Below, piece after piece: positions 31,420-45,039 of a stretch of 64,000 nt of DNA (the first letter of the stretch is position 1; each line of letters begins with the position of its first letter). Below the pieces are notes generated by a model, which was given only the letters and a program-made list of their open reading frames with translations, searched no databases and was not told the origin of the DNA. Location: assembly GCA_021234155.1 (NCBI GenBank), contig JAJEKV010000022.1:3786830-3850829 (forward strand), in the 5' to 3' direction. This DNA is from Isoetes taiwanensis (taxonomy: Eukaryota; Streptophyta; Lycopodiopsida; Isoetales; Isoetaceae). Made by a program: the position numbers and the translations under genes.

Positions 31420-32598
31420 ATGGCCGACGAACTGAAAGTTCTTAGCATATGGGTGAGCATGTTCGGGCTTAGAGTCCAGGCTGCTTTGGAGCTCAAGGGC
31501 ATTCCATACGAGTATTTGGAGCAGGATCTGGCCAACAAAAGCCAGCTTCTTTTGGAGTCTAATCCCGTTCACAAAAAAGTTCCTGTTCTTATCCACAACG
31601 GTAAGCCGCTCTGTGAATCCCTTATTATCCTGGAGTACATTGAAGATACCTGGAAGAATAGAGGTCCTAATTTGCTTCCGGAAGATCCCTATGAAAGATA
31701 TGTGGCTCGATTCTGGGCCGATGTTGTTACGAAGGTGCGTTTTTTTAATGCTTCGATATGTTAGGTATTTTATTCCAAGATATTTTGCGTTCTTCCTGTT
31801 CTTTGTGTTTGATTTTACAAGCGTATTGTTGACAGCTGCATTCTGTTTCTTTCTGTTATGATTTGATATTTCTTTCCTTTTGTTTTTGACACCAAAGCAT
31901 TATGTTTCTTTTTTGTTTTTGCTGCTTCAGAGACGATTCTTTCTAGTCTTTTGACGCCCTTAAGAATCTAGTCAATAAAGATGGTGTTCAAGGCCGCTAC
32001 TTTTTTAGCCAAAATAACCAAGGAAGTAAATTATTTTGTGCTACAAAGTAGCAAATGCTAAGGGTCTAGTTATTAACATTTGGTATTGAAGGCCATTTTC
32101 TTAGCTGAATGGTGATGATCAAGGCAGTCTATTATTCTATGAAATAGGAAGGAGATTGTTCTAAGTTTGCATTGCAGGTCTATTATTCTATGAAATAAGA
32201 AAGGAGATTGTTCTAAGTTTGCATTGCAGGTTGATACTGCAGGTAGAAGAATCTGGTGGACAGAAGGAGAGGAGCAAAAGAAAGGAATTCAGGATCTGAT
32301 AGATGTGTTCATTCTGCTTGATGATGCTCTTGAAAAGGTGAGCAAAGGGAAACCCTTTTTTGGAGGTGATGAAATAGGGTTTGTGGATGTAGCACTTGGT
32401 CCATTTGCATGTTGGTTCCATGCATGGGAAACCATAGGTGGATTTAAATTACCTGGAGAAGATCAGTGCCCCAGACTTAACAGGTTTCTCAAGGCCTTTT
32501 CTGAACATCCTACTATGAAGAAAGTTCTCCCAGACCCCGAAAAAGTTCTAGAGTTTGCTCAAGCTTTCAGAACCCGTCGTCTGCTGAAGTCATCTTAA
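31420..32598 (+). CDS. Tau-class glutathione S-transferase, GST A
   Basis: Catalyses glutathione conjugation to electrophiles in the cytosol (family knowledge; tau GSTs serve xenobiotic and stress defence). Exons 31420-31734 and 32230-32598 (stop TAA) give 227 residues, a normal tau length. The N-terminal thioredoxin-like domain shows Ser13 (WVSMFGLRV) as the expected catalytic serine, Lys40 (NKSQLL), KVPVL and Glu66-Ser67 ([10 protein letters not shown]) for glutathione binding. The all-helical C-terminal domain fills exon 2 ([17 protein letters not shown]). The single intron site is shared by all four genes here. Compared with GST D it lacks one codon at the exon junction (DVVTK against DVVDKK) and has [13 protein letters not shown] for [13 protein letters not shown]. 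The intron has a duplicated acceptor. Outer member of the inverted arms; nearest relative is GST D. Confidence 0.93.
32125..32229 (+). repeat. Duplicated 3' splice-site region in the GST A intron
   Basis: A 52-53 bp unit (TCTATTATTCTATGAAATAR to TTTGCATTGCAG) occurs twice in a row, so two identical acceptors TTTGCATTGCAG lie about 53 nt apart. The second gives the open frame. GST D has the same duplication (55078-55190, minus strand). Confidence 0.9.
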
Positions 32599-33157
32599 TA
32601 CGAGATCTACCTTATTATATCCCTTCAAATAAAACACAAGTCTTATTGTGCTTAAATAACACCTTCTTTAACACCTAATACGAGATCTATCTTATTATAT
32701 CCCTTCAAATAAAACACAAGTCTTATTGTGCTTAAAATGTTCTTGGCTTTTGATATGTATTACAAGCGTTTTGCTTTTTGCGTGCAAGTTTTGTCTGGTA
32801 CACATTCAAACTAATTTGATTGGGGACAATGCATGGTTGGATTTAAGAGGTAGTGGGCCAAAAAAAATGACATTTTTTTGTTTAAAAGAATTGCAATTCT
32901 AGTTTAAACCGAGCAGCTATACTACTATCATAAGAAAAAAAGAGAACCATGAATCGAAGAAATAAAATAGTGGCTATACAAGTGGCAATATTACTATCAT
33001 AAGAAAAGATCTGTAACCATGAATCAAAGAAATAAAATAGTGTAAAATAGTGGCTCAAGTGGCAATGTGTGTCTTAACAAAATTTTATTCACCTTGAAAT
33101 TTTGCCCTTATTCAACATTCTCCCCCTTGCATAGTCATCTTGCTCTAATTTGACACG
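32599..33157. other. GST A 3' flank, part of the inverted arm
   Basis: Contains a 60-bp direct repeat (TACGAGATCTAYCTTATTAT, at about 32599 and 32676). It matches, in inverted orientation, the flank of GST D at about 54.17-54.71 kb. No gene. Confidence 0.6.
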
Positions 33158-33367
33158 CCTTACACGAGCGTCTTAAATATCATCTTAAACGTCATCCACC
33201 ATCATGTTTGAACCAAATAAAATACACGGTGTTTTCGTGGACTTAGAGAGTTTTTTCAGTGTTGTCATGTTAAAGCCAAAGGAAAAGAACACGGAGTTTC
33301 TCAGATTTCACGCTAGTTCAAACATGACAGTGTAGTGTATGATATTTAAGATGCTCGCACCTTACAC
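33158..33367. mobile_element. hAT-like MITE, 194 bp, with 8-bp target duplication
   Basis: Direct repeats CCTTACAC at 33158-33165 and 33360-33367 flank a body whose ends are inverted: GAGCGTCTTAAATATCAT at the left and ATGATATTTAAGATGCTCGC at the right. Further inside, CATGTTTGAAC pairs with GTTCAAACATG. The matching place in the inverted arm (near 54.12 kb) has a single TCTTACAC-type site and no insert, so this is a clean insertion made after the arms formed. An 8-bp duplication fits the hAT superfamily. Confidence 0.85.
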
Positions 33368-34299
33368 ATTTCATTTCGTTTATATTTGACATTCCTTTGT
33401 TTGTGTCTATCATTTTGTTTTATTGCATTTTTAGGCTTTCGTTTACTTTGTGTGACTAGCGATATTTGTTCCATTAGTCCCATTTGTTCTCTCTCTCATG
33501 TTTGTTAGTTGTCCTCAAGTTTGATTTTTGCTTGGTTTGATTTTGCTTTATGATCTTTCCATGAGCTTGGCACACCATCTTATGGAGAGGGTGTAACAAT
33601 CATATAAGATGTAATGGCTTTTTTACCATTTTGGTCCTATCAACTTCCTTTTGTGTTTCATAAGGCATGTTGCATTTTTTCTTGCAATTGAAAGCATTCG
33701 TTATATGTCTTCCATTAGTCTCTAGCTTTATGTATATACATATCCCTTTTTTTGTTAAGAGTTGCATCTTATACGATTCCTTTGTTTATTCTGTTGTTTT
33801 TTCACAAGGGCCTACATGTTCCGAGTTGGGTAGTCGTCGTGCTTTGATTTAATATTTTCATCACTTTGTATTCCGACAACGGCGCGCTTGACCTTCTTAA
33901 CCTTTGCTCATGATGACCTTACCTTCTACGTAGACCTAGATCTTGACCCGATATCTTCATTTCAAATATCTCCCCTTTTATAGGCTAACATCTTTTATTT
34001 TGAGCGTACTTATCTCAACCATTCTTGCAACTAGATTCGACACTATGCGAAATGGAAGCTTGGAAAAAATGGCAATTTAATGCCACCACATGAGACCAAG
34101 TGCGTGAGACTCGTTGAAGTATAGGCCAACATAGCCAAAGAGGTCAATCAACCAAGCATGATCCTTGTATGAGTTATGCTCAGGCCGACTGACATCGTCA
34201 GGACAACCTGTCATTAGTAGTATTGGAATCTGCCAGGGATTTCGACTCACTCCAACACTGTTTGGCCTATATATATTCATGGAAGGCCTACATCGCTAG

Positions 34300-34520
34300 A
34301 ATTGTTGAGCATTCTAGTTCCCTTGGTGTGATTAATGGATGTGAGATCTCCTGGGGCACAGTCACAAAATGTATTGCACCACTTGGGGTTCTGTTCAAGG
34401 GAGCTTCTTGTACGTTTCCTTCAATCTCATTGCTAACCCACATGCACCGGCGGTTTTGGGTCTTCCCTGAATTGAGTGACATAACCCACGATAGACTGAC
34501 GCTTATTGGTTCTAGCTCTA
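34300..34520 (+). pseudogene. Ty3/gypsy retropepsin relic, copy 1
   Basis: Reads SSLGVINGCEISWGTVTKCI, APLGVLFKGASCTF and FWVFPELSDITHDRLTLIG. This lines up with the protease end of the relic at 25.3-25.5 kb ([46 protein letters not shown]). Followed by a Ser/Pro/Thr-rich linker as in that relic. The catalytic Asp part is missing. Copies at 42970-43190 and 52900-53060 (minus). Confidence 0.6.
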
Positions 34521-35409
34521 GTCCTTGTTCATCTACAGTTTTTGCCTCTGAACCAACACCTACTCCAATTCATGCACTATCATTGGTTCATGATTCCACC
34601 TTAGTCCTTATTTCAATTTTATATTAGTCCATGTTTCAGTTCTGTTTTTGCATCAAGTCTTGATCCTATTCTCATCTCTGCTTCAGTTCATGTCTTAGAT
34701 CTTGTCCATGATATCCCAGTTCCTGCAATTGACCATGGAATAAATTAGTACTACTATATTTTGGAGTATCAAAAATAGGTTTGGCTAAAATACCTCCAAA
34801 TTGGAGATAGAACTTTCTAAAGCTTGGCTAAACTAGATGATTTTTCTCCATCATGATTTCTTGCCTTTAGCTAAACTTTCACGAAATGGAGAGAATGGTG
34901 CAAAACATGTTCTTGGACTTAATAGTGAAGAATTTGTGTGGGAAGGTTGAGGGCATAGGTTTTGCTCGAGAATGATGAGAAACAAACATATACACATGAA
35001 TTGAGATGCTTTAATCCTAATTCTGTGAAGATTTTGGCACCCAGATCTCTTAGTAGTTGAGGGCGTTTATGGTTCTTGCACAGATTATAGTTCTTCGAGA
35101 GCAGCTCCCACCATAGCCAGCAGATCCCAAGCCCCTTTTCCTATTTAATGCATCCCGATATTCTTCCAGGCATTTCTAGCCTCACCCATTTGATTTTCCT
35201 ATTCATTTTTTGAATCATTCCGGTCAATCCTTTTAGACCCCTACAGATTCTTAACTAAACTAACTCGCATATTTCTTCCATACCCACTAGCCGGATCAGC
35301 AGTGGCGACCATTCAATCTGGTCTCTACAGGCGACAGATTCCTAGACCTCCCTCTGGAACAGCTCCGGAGCCAGATTCGTGCTGCTGCGGAAATTTGTAT
35401 CGGATTCTG

Positions 35410-36367
35410 ATGGCCAGAACAAAAAATGGGCAGATTAAAGCTCCGCCCAAGAGGCGAAATATAGAGATGGTTATAATATCTGCTCAGGATCTAAAAGATG
35501 TGCGAAAGCATAGAAAAATGCACACATTTGCAACGGTTTACTTCCCAAGAAGCCAGAAAGTAAGCACCAGAGTGGATTCAGAAGGGGGCACAAGTCCGAC
35601 TTGGAATGAAAAAATAGTTCTCAGTATCGAAGAATCTTACCTCCTTGAAGAAAGTGCCCAGCTTACAATCGATCTTTATTGCAGAGGTACCATCCGTGAT
35701 AAGCTTGTGGGCACTGCTAGATTATTTCTTGCTAATGCTTTGAAACCAAAGTAGGCTTGAATAAATTTCCCGCCACTTCCCATTTGGTTTTTCCGCACCA
35801 ACCGGAGATCTTCAAGGGATTCTCAACCGTGATTCCTCATGATTTAAGCCCAGAGAAAAAATCCCCTGTTTCCGATCATTGTTTAAGCCCACAAAGATCC
35901 CCTGTTTCTGCTCATGATTTAAGCCCAGAGAATAAATCCTTTGAAATCTATGAATTTGTAGCCTGCACCTCTGCCACCTACAATACGAAAGACCTTTCTG
36001 GTAAAAACTTCATTATAATGTAATTCTCCAAGTGTTATTGCCACCGAGATGCTTTGATAAGCTTCAAGCAAAGAAATTCAAGGTTATAATTTACACCATG
36101 CTTAGCCTCAATAATTTCAAGAAGCTGCAAGAACAAAGAGATGAGCAAGGTATTTCAAGGCGGAATGATCAAATCCAAACTCGCTCAAATTCTTGGAGGA
36201 GCAATTTAAAAACAGTGGTGATTCAAGTGATGAACAGGGAGCAAGAACCTGCAACGCTGGGGGTCGATGTAGACAGCGACGAAGCCCAAGGGAGGCGTCG
36301 GAGTAGAACCTCTTGTATTTGCAAGGCGCTAGACGGACGCCAAGGCGGAGAGGAAAGATCGCCATAG
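35410..36367 (+). pseudogene. SRC2-like C2-domain gene, copy 1, with frame breaks
   Basis: From ATG 35410 (MARTKNGQIKAPPKRRNIEM) the frame gives a C2 domain: VIISAQDLKDVRKHRKMHTF, STRVDSEGGTSPTWNEK and LYCRGTIRDKLVGTARLFLA. This is the plant SRC2/BAP-type single C2 fold that binds membranes, often Ca2+-dependently (family knowledge). A shift at about 35750 moves into a tail with SPEKKSPVSDHCLSPQRS-type repeats (35.76-36.02 kb). Another near 36020 leads to a basic end stopping at 36365-36367. Copy 2 is open where copy 1 is broken at about 36.15 kb, and copy 1 is open where copy 2 is broken at about 44.1 kb. Sequence error or independent decay are both possible. Confidence 0.6.
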
Positions 36368-36369
36368 CC

Positions 36370-39190
36370 GGACCTTCGAAAAGCTTGGTTCAGCCAGGAA
36401 AAAGAGCATCTTTTTTTTCATTTTTTTTCAAAGACACGTGTCTCTCCCAGGTTTTTTTTGCATCAAAGAAAATAGAAAGAAGAAAAAAGGAATATGCTTT
36501 ATATATTGTGATCCAATGATCCGTCCGCACAACTATTGAAGAAAAACCCGCTTCGGCGTCATCAACCTGCCCTCCATGATAGGGTCAACACTCATATCCG
36601 GTGAGGCACATAGACCCTCGTGGCTATTTCTCATGATCACTTCGGGTAGGTTTTGGACAATGCGAAGTCCATTTGAAGCCCATACATTATTGAGTTGGGT
36701 ACTTCTTTGGGTGTTTTTAGGTGTATACTAAGGGTTTTTCCTACCACTCGCTAATGCGGATGGTATATCCTTATTATATATAGGTGAATCTCAATATGCG
36801 ACTGCGTGGTGTCAACATTTGCCACCTCCAAATAGGAATTGTACTTGCATTTGATCTCTAGGAACTATTGGGGCTTTCCATGGTAAAAGGGGGATTTTTT
36901 TATTCAAGGATACGGGCCCCTTATATAGCGTGGAAAAAAAGCTAACAAAAATGGCTTTTCTTAAGCCATATGCAATGGACTTTTTTCAAAAGCTGAAGAC
37001 AAATCGTTGGATGATGAAATCGTTCCTCACAATCAGGTTTTTTGTTTTTGCATTGCCTTTCTTAGATAATGCTGGCTCAAAACCTAATACAGAGCAGATT
37101 GAAATGGGTCGAAGTTTAGAAAAAATGCCTCTGCCACATTCGATTTCACCAATTGCTTCTTTTGCTTCTAATCTAAAAGGCAGCCCGGTCGACGACCTCG
37201 ATTCCATCAAGTTTACATGGGTTCTTCACCAGGCGCTTCATGCGAAGCCGATTTAGGGCTCGTCCAACAGAAGTTCGATCAATGGCCGCCCTTCCAACTC
37301 AACGTTTTACAGCCGAGCAAAGTGTAGCATCCAACAAATAGAGGCTTAGTCACTTTTAAGATCTAAAACAAATCTCTTAATCTATTCTTTGCAATGCAAA
37401 GATCACATATTCGATCAGTTTTTGATGCGAAACAACTGAAATCATGTCGGACTTATATAATGTGTATGGCCGGAAAAATATACCGGATCAAAATTTCGAG
37501 CGTGGGTGTCTATTTGTTGCTCAATTTTAGGATTCAAGGGCAGAAGCTGTTCTTGAGAGAGAATTGGAGATGATTAAGAGATGAATTAAACTTGGAGACA
37601 GACGCAATCCAAGGAAGATTGGGCCAATTATCACTAATCCGATAATCCGATCAGATTCGAGGGCTTTTATTCCACCTACTTTACTCTATTCTACTGTATA
37701 TCGTAGGTCCAATGACGTGGGCTTGGATCATTATGCAACATTCGTTTTTATAACAGTTTTTATAACAGAATCATAACCTTTTTATAACTTTTTTGTAACA
37801 GGTTAAAACCATTGGCCCATACCACATGTCAGCAGGAGGGCTCTTCAAATAAATAGTTTTCAAACAAATATTATCAAACAAAAATTGACACTCGATTATA
37901 TATGAGTGATATCAAATGTATCGAGATGTTTGATTATTTTAGATGGAAATTGTGTAAATAGTTTTATCAACACTTTGAATCTATTATCTTGAACGAGAGA
38001 AATCTTTGTCATCTTTTCTATGAGAATGTAAAGAAAATATGAATTAACCGCTTTCAAATTAATTATACGCTTATGATTAGCTTCAAAAGTTCAATCATCT
38101 ACAAATAGCCACAATATGATAAAGTAGGTAGCATGGCTCCCCACATTTGTTTGCAGTTAAACAAGATTGTTAGGCCACTAAGAAATTGCATTAATTTTTT
38201 TACCCTGAAGTTTGGGTGGGACTATGTGCATCAAATTTTTTGAAACCTAAAGTTTGCAGCTATGATTGTGTACAAAGGAGCACAAATCATGTTTCATTCT
38301 TCTTAGGGTCGGACATGATCAGATCAACATCTAGCTTTATTTGTCAAAAACTCAAAACGGAGGGGTTGCATGCAGGTTTTTGACATGAACGAATCCATGT
38401 TGATATCCATCCATTCCGTCGACTCTCTCCTCGGCTGAGCGAATTCATGTCAACATGATTTGCTTGGATATCAGCACGTAACGCATCTCAAGCACTTGGT
38501 AGCGATCCAAAAATTAGTGGGAAGAAGAAGAACGACAAGACTTTGAATCTTCATGCGACCCTCTCAAAATTCAGGCGCTCATGTCAACATCAAGAAGTAG
38601 GTTCATAAGATCTTACTCTTAGACTCAAAAATTTTCCATTTCACTCGAAGTAATTTGTATATTGCAACAATGGCTTAACCCCAAGATTGCAACAATGGTT
38701 GCAACTGATTTTGTAATCACAATTGGCTTTAGGGGCAATCCATCATGCAAGGACGCCTTTTTTATATATTAGATAATTTCCGGAGTTCCACCGGATAAAT
38801 TTTCGAGGCGGCGCACGGGCGGCGGAGCCACGAGTGCACTGCTGAGGCTGGCCGAGAAAATTTTCCGGCGGAATTCTGACCGCCGCAAATTATCAAACAT
38901 AATGATAACCACCCTCAAATTTTGCCGTAAAATGTTTTTTGGAGCTCTGTTTTTCTTCAGGTTTGAGCTTGTTTTCTGAGAAATGAGTTGGAGCTGTGCT
39001 TTTCTTCAGATCTGAGCTTGATTTCTAATAAATGAGTTCTGGAATGAAGATTCCAGAATGAAGACTGAGAAATGAGTTCCGAAATGAACTTGTTTTCTGA
39101 GAAATGAGTTCCAGAATGAGATTGAAGAGGCAAAGGAAAAATAAAAAGGAAGCTCTGGCAAAGGTTAAATAGAAAAGGGAGCTCCAGGAA
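36370..39190. other. Non-coding part of duplication copy 1
   Basis: No supported gene. A frame at 36954-37254 (MAFLKPYAMDFFQKLKTNRW) has no known domain, and its conservation in copy 2 (from 45630) only reflects the recent duplication. Short GAGAAATGAGTTCYRGAATG repeats occupy 38.97-39.13 kb. Confidence 0.5.
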
Positions 39191-39580
39191 AGGTTAAAGC
39201 TCCGGATCTATCTGCATGCATCTGCAAAGAAGCCTGTGCGAGGAAGAATCTCTGCGACGAAGAGTTTGTGCGAAGAACTCTGTGGAAAATATAGGCGGCG
39301 CCGCTCCGCAAATTTCGGAGGACAAATCTGCGTGGTAAAAATGACAGTATATAGGTGAAATTTGAGGGTGGTTATCATTATAATAGTTGGCGCTCATTTT
39401 CAACTCAAATTTCAAGTTTATAGTGATCCAACGGTTGAGATCAATCTTGGCCAATGGTGTTATGAGCCATAACACATTGCTACTTCATAATATCCTAGGG
39501 TGTTACTAGGATGCTATCAAACAAGATGATTTTGATGGTGATCAGATGGCCCAAAAGTCTCGGGGCAGCGTGTTAAGGGC

Positions 39581-39730
39581 GATAATGCCTTGGCCCTCGG
39601 GTGTTACAAAAAAAAAAAAAAATTCGGGCCATCTAAATGGCTTGGGCATGCGCTGCGCACACACCCTCGCCATTTCGATGGCCCTCAATTTTTTTTTTTT
39701 TTCGTAACACCCTCAGACCAAGGCGTTATC
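39581..39730. mobile_element. Fold-back (hairpin) element, absent from copy 2
   Basis: GATAATGCCTTGGCCCTCGG then GTGTTAC at the left pairs with GTAACACCCTCAGACCAAGG then CGTTATC at the right. Inside, an A-run faces a T-run, and GGGCCATCTAAATGGC faces GCCATTTCGATGGCCC. Copy 2 has none of this at the corresponding place (near 48.07 kb), so the insert (with flanking sequence from about 39420) arrived in copy 1 or was lost from copy 2. Confidence 0.75.
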
Positions 39731-39915
39731 TACACCTTAAAATAGAGTATTTGTCATATTATATAAGAGCACAAGATTTACATGAAAAGCACAAAAAATA
39801 TTTATACACTTTTTGTGTTTTATAAAAAGTGTTAATGAGCACAAGGCATATGTAACACTACATAAGATTACTTAACAGGATATTATAAGATGGGTCTGGT
39901 ATTACATTACAATAA

Positions 39916-42165
<2,250 letters not shown>

Positions 42166-42969
42166 GTCCTCAGTTTGATTTTTGCTTGGTTTGATTTTGC
42201 TTTATGATCTTTCCATGAGCTTGGCACACCATCTTATGGAGAGGGTGTAACAATCATATAAGATGTAATGGCTTTTTTACCATTTTGGTCCTATCAACTT
42301 CCTTTTGTGTTTCATAAGGCATGTTGCATTTTTTCTTGCAATTGAAAGCATTCGTTATATGTCTTCCATTAGTCTCTAGCTTTATGTATATACATATCCC
42401 TTTTTTTGTTAAGAGTTGCATCTTATACGATTCCTTTGTTTATTCTGTTGTTTTTTCACAAGGGCCTACATGTTCCGAGTTGGGTAGTCGTTGATTTAAT
42501 ATTTTCATCACTTTGTATTCCGACAACGGCGCGCTTGACCTTCTTAACCTTTGCTCATGATGACCTTACCTTCTACGTAGACCTAGATCTTGACCCGATA
42601 TCTTCATTTCAAGTATCTCCCCTTTTATAGGCTAACATCTTTTATTTTGAGCGTACTTATCTCAACCATTCTTGCAACTAGATTCGACGCTATGCGAAAT
42701 GGAAGCTTCGGTGCTCGTTATTGCATTGTAACGGGAAGGTCCTTAAAAAATGGCAATTTAATGCCACCACACGAGACCAAGTGAGTTGAGACTCGTTAAA
42801 GTATAGGCCAACATAGCCAAAGAGGTCAATCAACCAAGCATGATCCTTGTATGAGTTATGCTCAGGCCGACTGACATCGTCAGGACAACCTGTCATTAGT
42901 AGTATTGGAGTGCCAGGGATGTCGACTTACCCCAACACTGTTTGGCCTATATATTCATCAGCTACATCG

Positions 42970-43190
42970 CTAGAATTGTTGAGCATTCTAGTTCCCTTGG
43001 TGTGATTAATGGATGTGAGATCTCCTGGGGCACAGTCACAAAATGTATTGCACCACTTGGGGTTCTGTTCAAGGGAGCTTCTTGTACGTTTCCTTCAATC
43101 TCATTGCTAACCCACATGCACCGGCGGTTTTGGGTCTTCCCTGAATTGAGTGACATAACCCACGATAGACTGACGCTTATTGGTTCTAGC
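42970..43190 (+). pseudogene. Ty3/gypsy retropepsin relic, copy 2
   Basis: Same reading as 34300-34520 (VINGCEISWGTVTKCIAPLG, VLFKGASCTF) and nearly identical in sequence, as expected from the tandem duplication. Confidence 0.6.
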
Positions 43191-44079
43191 TCTAGTCCTT
43201 GTTCATCTACAGTTTTTGCCTCTGAACCAACACCTACTCCAATTCATGCACTATCATTGGTTCATGATTCCACCTTAGTCCTTATTTCAATTTTATATTA
43301 GTCCATGTTTCAGTTCTGTTTTTGCATCAAGTCTTGATCCTATTCTCATCTCTCGCCGGTTCATGTCTCGGATCTTGTCCATGATATCCCAGTTCACGAA
43401 TTGACCATGGAATAAATTAGTACTACTATATTTTGGAGTATCAAAAATAGGTTTGGCTAAAATACTCCAAATTGGAGATAGAACTTTCTAAAGCTTGGCT
43501 AAACTAGATGATTTTTCTCCATCATGATTTCTTGCCTTTAGCTAAACTTTCAATGCTAAATGGAGAGAATGGTGCAAAACATGTTCTTGGACTTAATAGT
43601 GAAGAATTTGTGTGGGAAGGTTGAGGGCATAGGTTTTGCTCGAGAATGATGAGAAACAAACATATACACATGAATTGAGATGCTTTAATCCTAATTCTCG
43701 CGGAAGATTTTGGCACCCCATCTCTTAGTAGTTGAGGGCGTTTATGGTTCTTGCCTGATTATAGTTCTTCGAGAGCAGCTCCCACCATAGCCAGATCCCA
43801 AGCCCCTTTTCCTATTTAATGCATCCCGATATTCTTCCGTGCATTTCTAGCCTCACCCATTTGATTTTCCTATTCATTTTTTTGAATCATTAGGTCAATC
43901 CTTTTAGACCCCTACTGATTCTTAACTAAACTAACTCTCAGATATTTCTTCCATACCCACTAGCCGGGATCAGCAAGTGGCGACCATTCAATCTGGTCTC
44001 TACAGCGCATGATTCCTAGACCTCCCTCCTCGAACAACTCGAGCCGATTCATTCTTTAGCAAGGAAATTTGTATCGGAT

Positions 44080-45039
44080 TCGATGGCGAATGAAAAAATG
44101 GCAGATTAAAGTCTACCAAGAGGCTAAATATAGAGATGGTTATAATATCTTTCAGATCTAAAAAGATGTGCGAAAGCATAGAAAAATGCACACATTTGCA
44201 ACGGTTTACTTCCCAAGAAGCCAGAAAGTAAGCACCAGAGTGGATTCAGAAGGGGGCACAAGTCCGACTTGGAATGAAAAAATAGTTCTCAGTATCGAAG
44301 AATCTTACCTCCTTGAAGAAAGTGCCCAGCTTACAATCGATCTTTATTGCAGAGGTACCATCCGTGATAAGCTTGTGGGCACTGCTAGATTATTTCTTGC
44401 TAATGCTTTGAAACCAGGCAGAGGCTTGAATAAATTTCCTGCCACTTCCCATTTGGTTTTCCGTACCACCGAGATCTTCAAGGGATTCTCAATCTCTGCA
44501 TTCCTCATGATTTAAGCCCAGAGAAAAAATCCCCTGTTTCCGATCATTGTTTAAGCCCACAAAGATCCCCTGTTTCTGCTCATGATTTAAGCCCAGAGAA
44601 TAAATCCTTTGAAATCTATGAATTTAGCCTGCACCTCTGCCACCTACAATACGAAAGACCTTTCTGGTAAAAACTTCATTATAACAGAATTCTCCAAGTG
44701 TTATTGCCACCGAGATGCTTTGATAAGCTTCGAAGCAGCAAATTCAAGGTTATAATTTACACCATGCTTAGCCTCAATAATTTCAAGAAGCTGCAAGAAC
44801 AAAGAGACAGAGCAAGGTATTTCGAAGGCGCCGGAATGATCAAATCCAAACTCCTGCTCAAATTCTTGGAGGAGCAATTTAAAAACAGGGTGATTCAAGT
44901 GATGAACAGGGAGCAAGAACCTGCAACGCTGGGGGTCGATGTAGACAGCGACGAAGCCCAAGGGAGGCGCCGGAGTAGAACCTCTTGTATTTGCAAGGCG
45001 CTAGACGGACGCCAAGGCGGAGAGGAAAGATCGCCATAG
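44080..45039 (+). pseudogene. SRC2-like C2-domain gene, copy 2, with frame breaks
   Basis: The C2 core is open from about 44168 (RKHRKMHTFATVYFPRSQKV to KPGRGLNKFPATSHLVFRTT), but the start region 44080-44165 is scrambled relative to copy 1. The frame stops at 44513-44515 before the SPEKKSP-type repeat tail. From 44698 the basic end is open (RARYFEGAGMIKSKLLLKFL to GGEERSP, stop 45037-45039), where copy 1 is broken. The differences from copy 1 are short and lie at CAG, CTG, CCG or CG. No promoter evidence. Confidence 0.6.

Noticed and set aside
34077-34280. Minus-strand frame WLIDLFGYVGLYFNES repeated at 42690
   Set aside because: Repeated only because of the duplications; no recognised family and no continuation.
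36954-37254. Frame MAFLKPYAMDFFQKL conserved at 45630
   Set aside because: Conservation is explained by the recent tandem duplication; no domain and an equally open frame on the other strand.
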